A stretch of DNA of 46,051 nucleotides from Reyranella sp. (GTDB lineage Bacteria > Pseudomonadota > Alphaproteobacteria > Reyranellales > Reyranellaceae), in NCBI RefSeq assembly GCF_017305915.1, contig NZ_JAFKJN010000043.1:1-46051 (forward strand), read 5' to 3'. Within the stretch, counting starts at the first letter, position 1. Each line of letters opens with the position of its first letter. A program made the translations under genes and the position numbers. The notes below the pieces were generated by a model, which searched no databases, was not told the origin of the DNA, and worked only from the letters and a program-made list of their open reading frames with translations. Below are positions 1 through 7,723 of the stretch, piece after piece.

Positions 1-77
1 GGGTTTGCGAAGACAACGGCCGGGGCCCAAGCTCCCCAACGACGTGCAGTCTTGGTGCCAGACGGGCTCTCCTGCCG

Positions 78-112
78 CGCCAGAGGATCGGGTGCGAGCC
101 GATCCTCTGGCG
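78..112. repeat. Perfect 14-bp stem-loop in the left intergenic region
   Basis: A 14-bp arm (78-91, cgccagaggatcgg) is followed by a 7-base loop and its exact reverse complement (99-112). No T-run follows on either strand, so a simple intrinsic terminator is not supported. The rest of positions 1-142 holds no recognisable gene. Confidence 0.6.
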
Positions 113-142
113 ACCGCAGTCTGCACCCATTCCAAGACACAA

Positions 143-249
143 GGTGTCGGCGTCTTACGCTGACGGAGCGTCATCAGCCCCACCGAGCCTGTTGCCTATG
201 ACCCCTCCGTCGCGGATTACCGCGACACCTCCCCATATGAATGGGGAGG
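143..249. repeat. Paired hairpin repeat (copy 1, left half degenerate)
   Basis: A complete unit at 198-249 runs from atgacccctccg through a GCGG/CCGC hairpin to a cctcccc/ggggagg hairpin. A degenerate, inverted half unit lies at 143-174 and keeps the core gcgtcttacgc. Almost the same arrangement recurs at 13769-13895. The complete unit overlaps the stop codon of the neighbouring monooxygenase gene. This resembles the paired REP/BIME-type elements of other proteobacteria; that comparison is inference. Confidence 0.75.
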
Positions 250-1890
250 GTTGCCTGGTGGCGCGCTCGCGCCCAGCGTAACGCCCTCGTAGCCCTTGGC
301 GGCGACGGAGTTGATGATGCCGACGTACTTGGGCGAGCCGCCGTTGTAGACCAGGTAGCGGATGGTGCCCTGCTCGTGGCCCGGGACGTTGGAGTTGTAG
401 CCGGTGAACCACGACTTGGCCCTGCGCATCAGCATCATGGCATACATGCCGGTGACGTGGTCGGTCCAGCGCTTCTCGACCGCCTCGGTCGCTTCGAAGC
501 GCGTGTAGCCCTTCGCCCAGACATGCTCCAGGAAATCGGTGCACCAGTTCACGCCGGTCTCGATGCCGCGCGGATAGTTGGTCGACGCTGAGCCGCTTTG
601 CGGGCCCGACGGCATCAGCAGGTTGGGGAAGCCGTGCACCATCATGCCGAGGAAGGTCGAGATGGTGGTGCGCCACTTGTCGGCCAGCTTCATGCCGCCC
701 ACGCCCTCGATGTCGATCTTGTCGAACGCGCCGGTGATGGCGTCGAAGCCGGTGGCGTAGACGATGATGTCGAACTCGTAGTCGCGCTCGCCCCCGTCCT
801 CAGTGGTCCTGAGCCCCGTCTCGGTCTCTCGCACCAGCGGCGTCTCGCCGAGATCGATCAGGTGCACGTTGGGCCGGTTGTAGGCCTCGAAGTAGTTGGT
901 CTCCATCGGCACGCGCTGCACGCCGAAGCCGTGGTCGCGCGGGATCAGCTTCTCGGCGACCGCGGGGTCCTTGACCCGCCTGCGGATGCGGTCCGCGATG
1001 TATTCCGAGAACTCGGCGTTGGCCTTCTCGTCGGTGAAGATCTCGCGGAAGTTCGCCAGCCAGATGCCGAAGCCTGGCCCGTCATACAGCTCGTCCCACA
1101 GCGCCAGCCGCTCCTCGCGCGAGACCTCGTAGAAGCCGCGCCGGTCGGGCTCGTGCTCGAAGCCGCCGGGCGTGCGGGCGCAGGTGGCGAAGATCTCGTC
1201 GTAGCGCCGGCGGAGATCGGCCATGTCCGCGTCCGAGATCGGGCCGTTGTTGAGCGGCGCGCTCCAGTTCGGCCGGCGCTGGAACACCGTCAGCTCGCCC
1301 ACCTTGTCGGCGATCTCGCCGATCACCTGGATGCCGGTCGCGCCGGTGCCGACCACCGCGACGCGCTTGCCCGCCATGTCGACCGGCTCGTGCGGCCAGT
1401 GGAAGGTGTGGAACGAGCGGCCCTTGAAGCTGCCCATGCCTTCGAGCCGGGGCAGGGTCGGGATCGACAGCAGGCCGAGCGTCAGGACCAGGAAGCGGCA
1501 GGTGAGCGCGCGGCCGTCAGACACCTGCACGTGCCACAGGTTCCGGGCCTCGTCGTAGCGGGCGGCATCGACCCGACAGTTGAACTGCATGTATTTGCGC
1601 AGGCCGAACTTGTCGGCGACGTGGTTGAGATAGCGCAGGTTCTCGGGCTGGCCGGAGAATTTCTCCTTCCAGCGCCATTCGTCCAGCAGCTCGCGCGAGA
1701 AGGAGTAGCCGTAGGTGTAGCTCTCCGAATCGAAGCGCGCGCCGGGATAACGGTTCCAGTACCAGGTGCCGCCCAGATCGCCGCCGGCCTCGAGAACCGT
1801 GGCCTCGACGCCGAGATCGGCCAGGCGCTTGATCTGGTAGATGCCGGCCACGCCCGCGCCGATGACAATGACTTCGTAATGGCTGGTCAT
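217..1890 (-). CDS. FAD-dependent Baeyer-Villiger-type monooxygenase
   Basis: A 557-aa flavoprotein expected to use NADPH and O2 to turn ketones into esters or lactones. The N-terminal FAD-binding Rossmann motif (VIVIGAGVAGIYQIKRL) starts around residue 8. It is followed by the GGTWYWNRYPGARFD segment typical of cyclohexanone monooxygenase relatives, the Baeyer-Villiger fingerprint FKGRSFHTFHWP, and a second nucleotide motif VAVVGTGATGIQ for NADPH. The ATG at 1890 puts the FAD motif at the usual distance from the N-terminus; a GTG at 1941 would add 17 atypical residues. The gene is divergent from the molybdenum subunit gene 65 bp away. The last dozen or so codons and the TAA lie inside a hairpin repeat, so the C-terminus seems to be supplied by repeat DNA. 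The substrate cannot be told from sequence; cyclic or phenyl ketones are usual for the family. Confidence 0.9.
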   Translation of the reverse strand: MTSHYEVIVIGAGVAGIYQIKRLADLGVEATVLEAGGDLGGTWYWNRYPGARFDSESYTYGYSFSRELLDEWRWKEKFSGQPENLRYLNHVADKFGLRKYMQFNCRVDAARYDEARNLWHVQVSDGRALTCRFLVLTLGLLSIPTLPRLEGMGSFKGRSFHTFHWPHEPVDMAGKRVAVVGTGATGIQVIGEIADKVGELTVFQRRPNWSAPLNNGPISDADMADLRRRYDEIFATCARTPGGFEHEPDRRGFYEVSREERLALWDELYDGPGFGIWLANFREIFTDEKANAEFSEYIADRIRRRVKDPAVAEKLIPRDHGFGVQRVPMETNYFEAYNRPNVHLIDLGETPLVRETETGLRTTEDGGERDYEFDIIVYATGFDAITGAFDKIDIEGVGGMKLADKWRTTISTFLGMMVHGFPNLLMPSGPQSGSASTNYPRGIETGVNWCTDFLEHVWAKGYTRFEATEAVEKRWTDHVTGMYAMMLMRRAKSWFTGYNSNVPGHEQGTIRYLVYNGGSPKYVGIINSVAAKGYEGVTLGASAPPGNPPHSYGEVSR

Positions 1891-1955
1891 GTCGACAGTC
1901 TGGCACGAAATCGCGGGGCTTGCCTCCGGCCGGTCCACCACGCGAGACTCGCGGG

Positions 1956-4259
1956 ATGAACAGGTCGGTGATCGGCGATTCGCCGCGGCGTCGGGAGGAT
2001 GCCCGTTTCGTCACAGGACGCGGCGCCTACGTCGACGACCTGAAGTTCGACGGCCTCAGCCGTGCGGTGTTCGTGCGCTCGCCGCACGCCCATGCGCGCA
2101 TCCGGGCGATCGACGCGCGCGCGGCGAAGACGGCGCCCGGCGTGCTGGCGGTGCTGACCGCCGCGGACGCAACGGCCGACGGGCTGAAGTGGCTCAGGCC
2201 CTATGCCGAGGCCAACGTCCAGACCGGCGAGCGCTTCCTCTTCGACGAGCAGCCGCTGCTCGCAGCCAACAAGGTCCGCTTCATGGGCGAGACGGTGGCG
2301 ATGGTGGTAGCCGAGACGCTGGCCCAGGCGCTCGATGCATCAGAGCTCGTCGAGATCGACTACGAGGCGCTGCCCGCGGTGACCACCGCGAAGGCCGCCG
2401 TCGCCGCCGCTGCGCCGCTGCTGTCGCCCGAGGTGCCGGGCAATGTCTGCATGGACTGGCGCACCGGCGATGCGGCCGGCGCCGACGCAGCCTTCGCGCG
2501 CGCCGCGCATGTCGTGACGATGGAGCTCGACAACCATCGGGTCACCACCAACCCGATCGAGCCGCGCGGCTCGGTCGGCACGTTCGATCCGGCCGAGGGC
2601 CGCTACACGCTGCATATCTCCAGCCAGAACATCCACATCAACCGCAACCACGCCGCCCGCTGCCTCGGCGTCGAGCCGAAGGACGTGCGCTTCATCGCGC
2701 CCGATGTCGGCGGCGGCTTCGGCGCCAAGAACTTCATCTATGCCGAGCACATCCTGGCCGCCTGGGCGGCGCGCAAGGTCGGCCGACCGGTCAAATGGAT
2801 CGCCACCCGCAGCGAGGTCTTCCTGGCCGACCACCCGTCGCGCGACATGCAGGCGAGCGCCTCGCTGGCGCTCGATGCGTCCGGCAAGTTCCTGGCGCTC
2901 AAGGTCGCGAGCCTCGCCAATGTCGGCGCCTATCTCGCGGGCGTCGGCGGCGGCGTGCCGACCTACCAGTACGTTCACCTGCAGGGCACGGTCTATCGCC
3001 TGCCGTCGATCGCGCTGCATGTCCGGGTGGTGCTGACCAACACCACGCCGATCGGCGTGATGCGGGGGCCGGGGTTTGCCGAGACGGTCAACATCCTGGA
3101 GCGTCTGATCGATGCCGCGGCGCTCAGGTTCGGCTTCGACCGCGCCGAGCTGCGGCGGCGCAACATGGTGCCGGCGAGCGAGATGCCGATGACCAACTCG
3201 TTCGGCTTCGAGGTCGACAGCGGCGCCTTTCCCGAGACGATGGACAAGGCGCTGACCCACGCCGACATCGCGGGCTTCGCCGCGCGCCGCCAGGAAAGCG
3301 AATCGCGCGGCCTGCGGCGCGGGCTGGGCTTCGCCTATCACATCAAGGGCACCGGCGGCTCGCCGGAGGAGAATGTCGACATCCGCTTCGAGACCGACGG
3401 CACGGTCTCGCTGATCACCGGCACGCAGCATATCGGGCAAGGCCACGAGACCACCTTCCCGCAGATCCTGGCGACGCGGCTCGGCGTGCCCAACGAGCAG
3501 ATCAAGCTCCGCCAGGGCGACACCGACCTGATCGCCACCGGCGGCGGCCATGGCAGCTCGCGCGCCACCTACATGGGCGGCACCGCGATGTGGCGCGCCT
3601 CGGACGAGATCATCCAGAAGGGCACGGCGCTCGCCGCCGACATCCTCGAGGCGAGCGAGGCCGACATCCGCTTCGAGGATGGCCGCTTCGTGGTCTCCGG
3701 CACCGACCGCGCGGTCGGCCTCCTCGAGGTCGCTGCGTTCGGGCGCGAGAAAGGCAAGCCCCTCGACACCTATCACTTCTGGAAACGCGAGCACCTCACC
3801 TTCCCCAACGGCACGCACGTCGTCGAGGTCGAGGTCGACCCCGAGACCGGCCGCGTCACCCTCGAACGCTACAGCGGCGTCGACGACTACGGCGTGCTGG
3901 TCAATCCGATGGTCGTCGCGGGCCAGGCGCACGGCGCGATGGCGCAGGGCATCGGCCAGGCGCTGCTGGAGCACAGCACCTACGATGCCGACTCGGGCCA
4001 GATGGTGGCCGGCACCTTCATGGACTACGCCATGCCGCGCGCCGACGACCTGCCGTCGTTCGACCTCGGCTTCAACAACACGCGCTGCACCACCAATCCG
4101 CTGGGCGTGAAGGGCTGCGGCGAGGCCGGCGCGATCGCCGCCTTTCCGGCGATCGCCAACGCCATCCTCGACGCGCTGGCGCCGCTCGGCGTCAAGAATT
4201 TCGACGGGCCGGCCACGCCGTCACACATCTGGCACGCCATTCACACAGCCACATCTTGA
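1956..4259 (+). CDS. Xanthine dehydrogenase/CoxL-family molybdopterin-binding subunit
   Basis: A 767-aa large subunit of the molybdenum hydroxylase family (aldehyde, xanthine, CO and N-heterocycle oxidoreductases). An aldehyde-oxidase a/b hammerhead-like N-terminal domain carries GRGAYVDDL and FVRSPHAHARI. The molybdopterin-binding core shows DVGGGFGAK around residues 249-256, VMRGPGFAE, and GTQHIGQGHETTF. The active-site segment GVKGCGEAGA places the catalytic glutamate near residue 723. I do not see the AYxCSFR loop of true CO dehydrogenases, so a carbon-monoxide role is unlikely. The ATG at 1956 gives the family N-terminus (SVIGDSPRRREDARFVTG). The FAD (CoxM) and [2Fe-2S] (CoxS) subunit genes are absent on both sides, so this copy must borrow partners or work unconventionally. 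Confidence 0.9.
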   Translation: MNRSVIGDSPRRREDARFVTGRGAYVDDLKFDGLSRAVFVRSPHAHARIRAIDARAAKTAPGVLAVLTAADATADGLKWLRPYAEANVQTGERFLFDEQPLLAANKVRFMGETVAMVVAETLAQALDASELVEIDYEALPAVTTAKAAVAAAAPLLSPEVPGNVCMDWRTGDAAGADAAFARAAHVVTMELDNHRVTTNPIEPRGSVGTFDPAEGRYTLHISSQNIHINRNHAARCLGVEPKDVRFIAPDVGGGFGAKNFIYAEHILAAWAARKVGRPVKWIATRSEVFLADHPSRDMQASASLALDASGKFLALKVASLANVGAYLAGVGGGVPTYQYVHLQGTVYRLPSIALHVRVVLTNTTPIGVMRGPGFAETVNILERLIDAAALRFGFDRAELRRRNMVPASEMPMTNSFGFEVDSGAFPETMDKALTHADIAGFAARRQESESRGLRRGLGFAYHIKGTGGSPEENVDIRFETDGTVSLITGTQHIGQGHETTFPQILATRLGVPNEQIKLRQGDTDLIATGGGHGSSRATYMGGTAMWRASDEIIQKGTALAADILEASEADIRFEDGRFVVSGTDRAVGLLEVAAFGREKGKPLDTYHFWKREHLTFPNGTHVVEVEVDPETGRVTLERYSGVDDYGVLVNPMVVAGQAHGAMAQGIGQALLEHSTYDADSGQMVAGTFMDYAMPRADDLPSFDLGFNNTRCTTNPLGVKGCGEAGAIAAFPAIANAILDALAPLGVKNFDGPATPSHIWHAIHTATS

Positions 4260-4297
4260 TCACCGCACGCCGCGGCAATCGTCGCCATTCTTAGGGC

Positions 4298-5017
4298 ATG
4301 GACGTGCTTGAAAACCTCAAGAACGCGTTGCGGCCGTTTGAGCCGTGGATTCCCCTGCGCACGCCGCGGCTCAGTTGGCAGCGCTCGCTGGGCGCGCTGA
4401 AGAACCGGGGCTTCGCGCCGGTCACCGTGTTCGATGTCGGCGTCGGCTTCGGCACCTTCGGCCTCTACCAGCTTTTCCCCGACGCCTTCTATCACCTGAT
4501 CGAGCCGACGCCCGAGTCGCAGCCGCACCTGCAGCGCATCGCGCGCTCGCTCTCCTGCCAGATCCATCCGCTGGCGCTGGGCGACCGCGACGGCGAGGCG
4601 AGATTCGAGATTCGCGCCGACATCCAGGGCTCGACCCTGCTGGAGGAGGTCGGCGAGCGCGACTTCCTGCGCTTCGAGACGGTGCCGATGAGCCGCTTCG
4701 ACACGCTGTTCCCGCACATCGAAGGACCGGCGCTGGCCAAGATCGACGTGCAGGGCGCGGAAATGATCGTGCTGCGCGGCATGACCGGGCGGATCGCCGA
4801 GCTCGACGCGGTGATCGTCGAGACCAGCACCATCGCCACCGTCAAGGGCGGTCCCGAGGTCGCCGACGTGGTGGCCTTCATGCGCGAGCACGGCTTCGTC
4901 GTCGCCGACGTGCTGGGGCTGAAGCGGCGGCCGCTCGACGACGCCACCGCGCAGCTCGACCTGCTGTTCGTGCCGCAGGACTCGTCCCTGCGCGCCGACC
5001 GGCGCTGGGCGGGCTAG
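4298..5017 (+). CDS. FkbM family methyltransferase
   Basis: A 239-aa SAM-dependent methyltransferase of the FkbM type, which usually O-methylates sugars or other hydroxyl groups. The SAM-binding motif is TVFDVGVGFGTFGLY around residues 44-58, with the acidic IEPTPES end of strand 2 about 20 residues later. The family signature ALAKIDVQGAEMIVLRG follows around residue 146. The C-terminal half (IVETSTIATVKGG, VVADVLGLKRRPLDD) matches the usual fold. It ends in a 4-base tail-to-tail overlap (ctag) with the minus-strand gene at 5014. It begins 38 bp after the molybdenum subunit gene and could be co-transcribed. The acceptor is unknown. Confidence 0.85.
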   Translation: MDVLENLKNALRPFEPWIPLRTPRLSWQRSLGALKNRGFAPVTVFDVGVGFGTFGLYQLFPDAFYHLIEPTPESQPHLQRIARSLSCQIHPLALGDRDGEARFEIRADIQGSTLLEEVGERDFLRFETVPMSRFDTLFPHIEGPALAKIDVQGAEMIVLRGMTGRIAELDAVIVETSTIATVKGGPEVADVVAFMREHGFVVADVLGLKRRPLDDATAQLDLLFVPQDSSLRADRRWAG

Positions 5018-5250
5018 CTCTCCCAGTCCTCGATCTCGAGGTGGCCGACCTTGTGGTGCTGCAGCGCGTGCTTGCGCGGCATGTTGAAGAGGTCAAGGCC
5101 CTCGCCGAAGAACTGCAGGTGCTCGCCGCGCTCGGCGATCTCGTAGGCCCCGACCGGTGCCACCTGGCGCGTGCCCGAGCCGTCGTCGTACGGGATCGGC
5201 CGCAGGATGCGGCCGCGATAGTTGCCTTTCGCCATTGGGCCGTCCGCCAT
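5014..5250 (-). CDS. Small hypothetical protein
   Basis: A 78-aa soluble, mildly charged protein I do not recognise. The ATG at 5250 (MADGPMAKGNYRGRILRP) is preferred over an upstream in-frame start at 5286. Visible features are an N-terminal basic stretch (GNYRGRILRP), a central acidic PYDDGSG, a His-rich RKHALQHHK near the C-terminus and an acidic tail EIEDWES. No cysteines, membrane segment or signal peptide is present. It is convergent with the FkbM gene. It could be a conserved lineage-specific protein; coding potential rests on an intact frame and GC-skewed third positions. Confidence 0.55.
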   Translation of the reverse strand: MADGPMAKGNYRGRILRPIPYDDGSGTRQVAPVGAYEIAERGEHLQFFGEGLDLFNMPRKHALQHHKVGHLEIEDWES

Positions 5251-5448
5251 GTCGAATGCCCTCCGCAAAGACCAGAAGGCCCGCACCGATCACCTCGGGC
5301 GGGCCTCGCGCGACCTCCACCGGTACATCCGCGGCTCGAGGTCGGGTGGAGCCGTGCTCCGGGAACAATAACGCCGCTTGAACAAAGAAGTTGCCAACCC
5401 ATTTCACTTCCTGTGCGATGACGCTCAAAGCAGGGAGATGAACAAAAT

Positions 5449-6018
5449 ATGTCGACGACGACCGCGCCGACGCCGGGCTCCGATCCCCGACGCGACCTCC
5501 GGCCGCTGCCGAAGCTGATCTTCGCCTCGCGCTGGCTGCAGCTGCCGCTCTATCTCGGGCTGATCGTGGCGCAGGTGGTCTATGTGATCCTGTTCCTCAA
5601 GGAGCTGCTCCATCTGGTGGAGAAGAGCCTGTCGCTCAGCGAGCAGCAGATCATGCTGATCGTGCTGGGCTTGATCGACGTGGTGATGATCTCCAACCTC
5701 CTGATCATGGTGATCGTCGGCGGCTACGAGACCTTCGTCTCGCGCATGCAGCTCAACAAGCATCCCGACCAGCCGGAGTGGCTCAGCCACGTCAATGCCA
5801 GCGTGCTCAAGATCAAGCTCGCCATGGCGATCGTCGGCATCTCGTCGATCCATCTGCTGCGCACCTTCATCGAGGCCGGCAACCTCGGCAGCGAGCGCAC
5901 CGCCTACTCCGAGACCGGCGTGATGTGGCAGGTGGTGATCCACGCGCTGTTCGTGCTGTCGGCGCTGGGCATTGCCGCCATCGACCGCATCAGCCAGCCT
6001 CCGGGAACGCAGCACTGA
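5449..6018 (+). CDS. YqhA/UPF0114 family (TIGR00645) inner membrane protein
   Basis: A 189-aa integral membrane protein. A 20-residue cytoplasmic head is followed by four hydrophobic segments: about 26-49 (LQLPLYLGLIVAQVVYVILF), 65-88 (MLIVLGLIDVVMISNLLIMVIVGG), 122-140 (KIKLAMAIVGISSIHLLRTF) and 160-180 (VVIHALFVLSALGIAAIDRI). The GGYETFVSR and HVNASVLKIKLA stretches are characteristic of the UPF0114 family, whose biochemical role is not established. A GGGAG Shine-Dalgarno lies about ten bases before the ATG. The 198-bp region upstream (5251-5448) holds no gene. A tiny membrane ORF follows 6 bp downstream. Confidence 0.88.
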   Translation: MSTTTAPTPGSDPRRDLRPLPKLIFASRWLQLPLYLGLIVAQVVYVILFLKELLHLVEKSLSLSEQQIMLIVLGLIDVVMISNLLIMVIVGGYETFVSRMQLNKHPDQPEWLSHVNASVLKIKLAMAIVGISSIHLLRTFIEAGNLGSERTAYSETGVMWQVVIHALFVLSALGIAAIDRISQPPGTQH

Positions 6019-6024
6019 GGCACG

Positions 6025-6177
6025 ATGATGATCGTCGGCGACTCCGATCCCATGACCTACGCCCTGGCCTCGCTGGCCATGGTGGCGGCGGCGGTCCTCG
6101 CCTGGCGCGCCTGGCGCGCCGCCGCCCGCGGGGAGCGGGACCGGAAGGAGTCGCGCCGCCGACAGGATGATCGCTAG
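6025..6177 (+). CDS. Small membrane protein, 50 aa
   Basis: The frame starts ATGATG at 6025, six bases after the YqhA-like gene, and ends TAG at 6177. The product has a short acidic head (MMIVGDSDP), one hydrophobic helix of about 18 residues (TYALASLAMVAAAVLAW) and a very basic tail (RAARGERDRKESRRRQ). That is the layout of a single-pass small membrane protein with the tail inside. It resembles no family I know. The tight spacing suggests co-expression with the gene before it; no clear Shine-Dalgarno is visible, so translational coupling would be needed. Confidence 0.45.
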   Translation: MMIVGDSDPMTYALASLAMVAAAVLAWRAWRAAARGERDRKESRRRQDDR

Positions 6178-6420
6178 AGGGCGACGCCCTGGCGCCATCT
6201 CCCGGCCGGTCGAAACCTCAAGAGAAGCCGATGGCGGATGTCCTGGGAGTATGGCGTGCCACGGTCGATGAAGATGGGCACTACTCGTTCGCCGGGGCGC
6301 TATGAAGCGGCGACCCGCCGCGCGCTCCAATCGGCAAGTCTGCGACGGCCTGCGATCTTGCGCTACGCCTATCGGCGGCTGTGTCCCGATTTCGGTTATC
6401 CTTTGATAGCGCCCAGTCGC

Positions 6421-7449
6421 TCAATCCCGGAATCGACCTGATGGGTCAGAAAGCGATTGAGGAGGCGGTCCTGAACCTTGGAAGGTCCCGCGCGAGGTGG
6501 TCTTATGAGCCTGTCGCATTGGCTTCGTGAAATCCCGCACGAATTCAATGAAGAGTTCCACAACCGGGCTCAAGGTTCGACCCTTTAGCGTGGCAATGAC
6601 TACAGGCCATGGTTGAACGGGTAGATCGATCGGCAAGGCTTTCAAGCCATACCATGCCGCATTCAACTTCCCGATGGCCGTCACAAACTGGCCTTTGGCC
6701 AGCAGGTGAGTGCGCAGCAGGGCGTCGTTGCTCCATAGGCCGATTTTCGGCCCAGGCAGCCCGCGGGTTCGAAACGCATCTGCTATGCAGATGTAGTTCC
6801 AGCTGTCGGTCCTCGGCAGGAGCCAAGACTCTTCGGCCAATTCGGCAAAGTCGATCTTGCGGCGGTTTGCCCACCGATGTTTCATGCCCGCTGCCACGAC
6901 CAACGGATCGCTGAAGAGAAACTCCACATTTAAGCCTTCCGGCACGCGGTGCTCCGGCAACGGCAAATTCGTCAGGTAGAGATCGTATTTTCGGTCGTGT
7001 AATCCTGGAAGATTCTGGGGATCCTGGACCGCGTCGACATGCAGCAGGACGCGCGGAATTTTTTGTACGAACTGTTCTACAATTCGCGGCATGAGTGTGG
7101 ACGAAATATTTCCAGGGCAGCCGATCTTCACTTCGCCGGCTGTCGGGTCGGCCAAAAATTCGATGTCTCTGATGCCTTGTTTAAGCTCATCGAAGGCTGC
7201 CATTCCGCGTTTGAGCAAGGCATACCCGAAGACAGTGGGCTCGACGCCCTGCGGGCTCCGGTCGAGAAGCCGAACGCCGAGCGCATGCTCGAGATCAGCA
7301 ATGATCTTCGACACTGCAGGCTGGGAGACACCGAGTTGTAAGGCTGCCTTCGCCATGCTTCGACAGTGCACGACCGTGAAGAAGGCATGAAGGTCACGCA
7401 GCCGGAGTTGCCGGCCGACCTGGCCTTCCCAATCGATCCGCCTGGACAT
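6421..7449 (-). CDS. LysR-type transcriptional regulator
   Basis: A 342-aa LysR-type regulator. The winged helix-turn-helix spans about residues 13-75 (LRLRDLHAFFTVVHCRSMAKAALQ, then SQPAVSKIIADLEHALGVRLLDR). The effector-binding domain follows from about residue 105 (AGEVKIGCPGNISSTLMPRIVEQF). The ATG at 7449 gives MSRRIDWEGQ, a typical N-terminus for this subgroup; an upstream ATG at 7491 would add 14 residues and cannot be excluded. It is divergent from the mini-ORF and TctC-like gene, the usual arrangement for a regulator of a tripartite-transporter-linked pathway. Base composition is clearly AT-richer than in the flanking genes, suggesting transfer. The 243 bp downstream (6178-6420) shows no gene I can support. 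Confidence 0.9.
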   Translation of the reverse strand: MSRRIDWEGQVGRQLRLRDLHAFFTVVHCRSMAKAALQLGVSQPAVSKIIADLEHALGVRLLDRSPQGVEPTVFGYALLKRGMAAFDELKQGIRDIEFLADPTAGEVKIGCPGNISSTLMPRIVEQFVQKIPRVLLHVDAVQDPQNLPGLHDRKYDLYLTNLPLPEHRVPEGLNVEFLFSDPLVVAAGMKHRWANRRKIDFAELAEESWLLPRTDSWNYICIADAFRTRGLPGPKIGLWSNDALLRTHLLAKGQFVTAIGKLNAAWYGLKALPIDLPVQPWPVVIATLKGRTLSPVVELFIEFVRDFTKPMRQAHKTTSRGTFQGSGPPPQSLSDPSGRFRD

Positions 7450-7615
7450 ATGTGCCCGGTTATATCGATAGAACGAAATAGAGAATTCCATTTATAGCCT
7501 GGCGCGGTAGCTTGCAAACGTGAAATGAGGAGCTCTCAAGCTCGGCCCCACGCGAGGCGCAATGGCGCGCGGGGAGACGAGGGCTCGCGCAGAGAGTCAG
7601 CACGAGGTCGCAATC

Positions 7616-7723
7616 ATGGATCGTCGTGGTTTTCTCGGAGCATCGGCGGGGCTCTGCGCGCTGGGTGGACTTGCATCCAAGGCAAGCGCAGAGCTGATCA
7701 ACAAGGAAGTGGGCTATGCCTAG
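7616..7723 (+). CDS. Tat-leader-like mini-ORF overlapping tctC
   Basis: A 35-codon frame (7616-7723) beginning MDRRGFLGASAGL, with a twin-arginine-like n-region, a hydrophobic core (GASAGLCALGGLA) and a possible ASA cleavage site. It stops after only ten more residues (ELINKEVGYA). A GAGG Shine-Dalgarno precedes it by eight bases. Its last eight bases overlap the ATG of the TctC-like gene. It may be the surviving signal peptide of a deleted exported enzyme, or a short leader that couples translation to tctC. I cannot decide between the two. Confidence 0.35.
   Translation: MDRRGFLGASAGLCALGGLASKASAELINKEVGYA

Noticed and set aside
1956..4259. Carbon monoxide dehydrogenase
   Set aside because: The CO-specific active-site loop is not visible and the medium and small subunits are missing.
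1889..4294. Overlapping plus-strand 801-codon frame over the molybdenum subunit
   Set aside because: Arg-rich shadow of the real 767-aa gene in another frame.
6238..6441. A 67-codon plus-strand frame in the gap before the LysR gene
   Set aside because: No Shine-Dalgarno, no recognisable composition, and overlap with the LysR 3' end.
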